Assembly (NCBI RefSeq): GCF_019448085.1
Contig: NZ_JAGFNZ010000002.1
Span: 558,001-622,000, forward strand
DNA from: Caproiciproducens faecalis
Lineage (GTDB): Bacteria; Bacillota; Clostridia; Oscillospirales; Acutalibacteraceae
Length of the DNA stretch: 64,000 nucleotides
Direction: 5' to 3'
Part shown: piece after piece, positions 62,545 through 64,000 of the stretch
How the letters are laid out: every line of letters starts with the position of its first letter
Position numbering within the stretch: position 1 is the first letter of the stretch
Notes under the pieces: generated by a model
Databases searched by the model: none
Told to the model about the DNA's origin: nothing
The model's input: only the letters and a program-made list of their open reading frames with translations
Translations under genes and position numbers: made by a program

Positions 62545-63504
62545 TTATTCGCTGATCTTGATTTTGTCCTCGCCGTTTTCAGGGATAACCTGTTTCATGG
62601 CTTCAATTGCCACCTCAATCATGCTGTCGTCCGGTTCCTTCGTGGTAATCCGCTGCACCCACAGCCCCGGAGCGGCAATCACGCGCGTAAAGGCGTTGTC
62701 ATGACGGCCGCACAGCCGGATAAATTCGTAGCCGACGCCCACAATGAGCGGGACGCACAGAATTTTGACAATTGTCCGGACAAACGGGTTGCCGAACGGA
62801 ATGAAGAATCCGACAATAATGCTCAGAATCAGCATAATCACCAGAAAGCTTGTGCCGCAGCGCGGGTGGAACCGGCTGTGTTTGCGCACGTTTTCCACGG
62901 TGAGTTCCTCATCGTTCTCATAGCAGAAGATAGTCTTGTGCTCCGCGCCGTGATACTGGAAAAGACGGTGAATTTCCGGCATACGGGAGCAGAAATAAAT
63001 ATATCCGATAAAAATGGCAATGCGCATAACGCCCTCTACCAGGGAGCGCCACGGCGCGATGGACGGCCCTACCGCGTAGTCCCGGATCAGATTAAAGAGA
63101 ATCGTAGGCAAAAAGAAAAACAGACCCACCGCAAGCAAAAGACCCAGCACGGTGCTCGCCACCATGATTACATTCATCATTTTGTCGCCGAAGGTCTTTT
63201 CGACCCATTTGTCAAATTTGGACGGTTCCTCGTCCTCTTCCAGCCCGGCCTTGTCCACAGAATAGGAAAGCGCCTTGTACCCCACGGAAAGCGAATCGAT
63301 AAAACCCGCAATCCCCCGCAGCAGCGGAAGGCGCAGGATGGAATGTTTGTCGCGCACCGGACTGCCGCCCATCTTCTCTGTGGAGATGGAGCCGTCGCTC
63401 AGCCGCACGGAGGCAACCGTTTTTTGGGGGCCGCGCATCATGATTCCCTCGACCAGTGCCTGTCCGCCGATGGACGTGATGCATTTTGTTTTTTCTCTAG
63501 CCAT
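62545..63504 (-). CDS. DUF1385 family membrane protein
   Basis: The 319-residue product has the conserved N-terminus TSIGGQALVEGIMMRGPQ, two to four helices (about 110-135, 150-170, 220-260) and the motif FQYHGAEHKTIFCYEN followed by HSRFHPRCGTSF, rich in potential metal ligands (His, Cys, Glu). It is conserved beside prmC and prfA in Firmicutes, but its function is unknown. It overlaps the kinase gene upstream by 8 bases. Confidence 0.9.
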   Translation of the reverse strand: MAREKTKCITSIGGQALVEGIMMRGPQKTVASVRLSDGSISTEKMGGSPVRDKHSILRLPLLRGIAGFIDSLSVGYKALSYSVDKAGLEEDEEPSKFDKWVEKTFGDKMMNVIMVASTVLGLLLAVGLFFFLPTILFNLIRDYAVGPSIAPWRSLVEGVMRIAIFIGYIYFCSRMPEIHRLFQYHGAEHKTIFCYENDEELTVENVRKHSRFHPRCGTSFLVIMLILSIIVGFFIPFGNPFVRTIVKILCVPLIVGVGYEFIRLCGRHDNAFTRVIAAPGLWVQRITTKEPDDSMIEVAIEAMKQVIPENGEDKIKISE

Positions 63505-64000
63505 TATTTTCGGAATTCCTTTCTTCGTTCATGGTCTCGTCAGTTTGCGGCTGGGTCTCCAGCTGCCTTAAAGTCGGTATAAAGATGGTCACCGCGGTGC
63601 CCACGTTTTCATGGCTCTCAATTTCCAGGCTGCCGGAGTGGAGCTTCATGATTTCATCCGCAAGCGCAAGGCCGATGCCGGAGCCGCGGATGGTCTGATT
63701 TGCCTTGTAGAATTTCTTTTTGACTTTGGGAAGGTGCTCCGCCGGGATTCCGCAGCCGTTGTCGCTGATGACCACGCGGATAAACCCGTCGGACTCCGTC
63801 GCGGTCACGTTGATGGTGCCGCCCTCCTCGGTATATTTCAGCGCGTTGTCAATAATATTGACAAACACCTGCCGCAGGCGGTTAATGTCGCCCAGAACGG
63901 GCGAAAGCATGGCGGGCTCCTCGTAAAGCAGAAATTTATGCTCCATATTGGCGCGTTCACTGAACATATAGACCGCTTCTCCCAGTTCGGCAAGAATATC
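63497..64000 (-). CDS. Sensor histidine kinase, C-terminal part
   Basis: The frame is open through the right edge, so only the last 167 codons are seen. They form a HATPase_c domain: N box NIIDNALKYTEEGG, G1 VVISDNGCGIP, F box KKFYKAN and G2 GSGIGLALADEI, all intact. The C-terminal tail (ETQPQTDETMNEERNSENNG) is acidic and overlaps the DUF1385 start. The sensor and phospho-His regions are beyond the window, so the signal is unknown; a response regulator gene is probably further upstream. Confidence 0.88.
   Translation of the reverse strand, partial: DILAELGEAVYMFSERANMEHKFLLYEEPAMLSPVLGDINRLRQVFVNIIDNALKYTEEGGTINVTATESDGFIRVVISDNGCGIPAEHLPKVKKKFYKANQTIRGSGIGLALADEIMKLHSGSLEIESHENVGTAVTIFIPTLRQLETQPQTDETMNEERNSENNG

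Overview
The window is chromosomal DNA of a low-to-mid GC Gram-positive anaerobe of the class Clostridia, most likely in or near Oscillospiraceae (inference). The evidence is zinc-binding S14 and four-cysteine S4 in a canonical S10-spc-alpha operon, two T-box leaders, an archaeal-type ProRS, a Na+-pump decarboxylase beta subunit, an anaerobic FAD-type glycerol-3-phosphate module, a SpoVB-like flippase and strong AGGAGG ribosome binding sites. No phage, IS element, CRISPR array, rRNA or tRNA was seen.

Layout. 1-1254: N-terminal part of a secreted repeat protein (minus strand, runs off the left edge). 1502-17300: one minus-strand ribosomal protein/secY/adk/map/infA/rpoA operon from rpsJ to rplQ, with a promoter, a ~300 nt leader and a terminator. 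17396-22180: small Na+-pump-like proteins, a lipoprotein, proS, an orphan oadB pair and acpP. 22401-31930: aromatic amino acid genes on the plus strand, aroE-aroK (one fused gene), then aroF-tyrA-aroB-aroA-aroC-pheA, with a PAS-GGDEF gene between the two blocks. 31962-36733: prmA, a flippase, a CmpB-like membrane protein, an Xre/membrane-protein pair and ridA. 36753-40487: ilvB-ilvN-ilvA under an Ile T-box. 40693-41169: two small genes. 41264-50105: glycerol/dihydroxyacetone locus (TetR/DhaS-like regulator, glpK, glpF, two FAD oxidoreductases, DUF1667, dhaK-dhaL-dhaM). 50166-54711: an HD-GYP group and unknown genes. 54932-57791: cysE-cysS-ybaK under a Cys T-box. 57866-64000: pgsA, rimO, recX, recA, prmC, a DUF1385 gene and the end of a sensor kinase.

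The most interesting element is upstream of aroF. A good promoter is followed by a 39-codon peptide rich in Phe, Tyr and Trp codons, then an intrinsic terminator, then the aroF ribosome binding site. Short complementary segments allow a protector/antiterminator/terminator switch, so this looks like classical ribosome-mediated attenuation that senses all three aromatic amino acids. Such control is textbook for enterobacteria but not for Firmicutes, which usually use T-boxes or TRAP. The same window uses T-boxes for its branched-chain and cysteine operons, so three amino acid families are controlled by leader RNAs of two kinds.

Other points: the fused shikimate dehydrogenase-kinase; a free-standing OadB-motif miniprotein; a Cys T-box operon that joins Cys-tRNA synthesis to the YbaK deacylase that removes mischarged Cys-tRNAPro; three intercistronic hairpins in the glp/dha locus; and a 25-residue secreted-type peptide upstream of an HD-GYP gene whose ribosome binding site can be hidden in a hairpin. 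Start codons were chosen by ribosome-binding-site spacing and sometimes differ from the longest possible reading frame.
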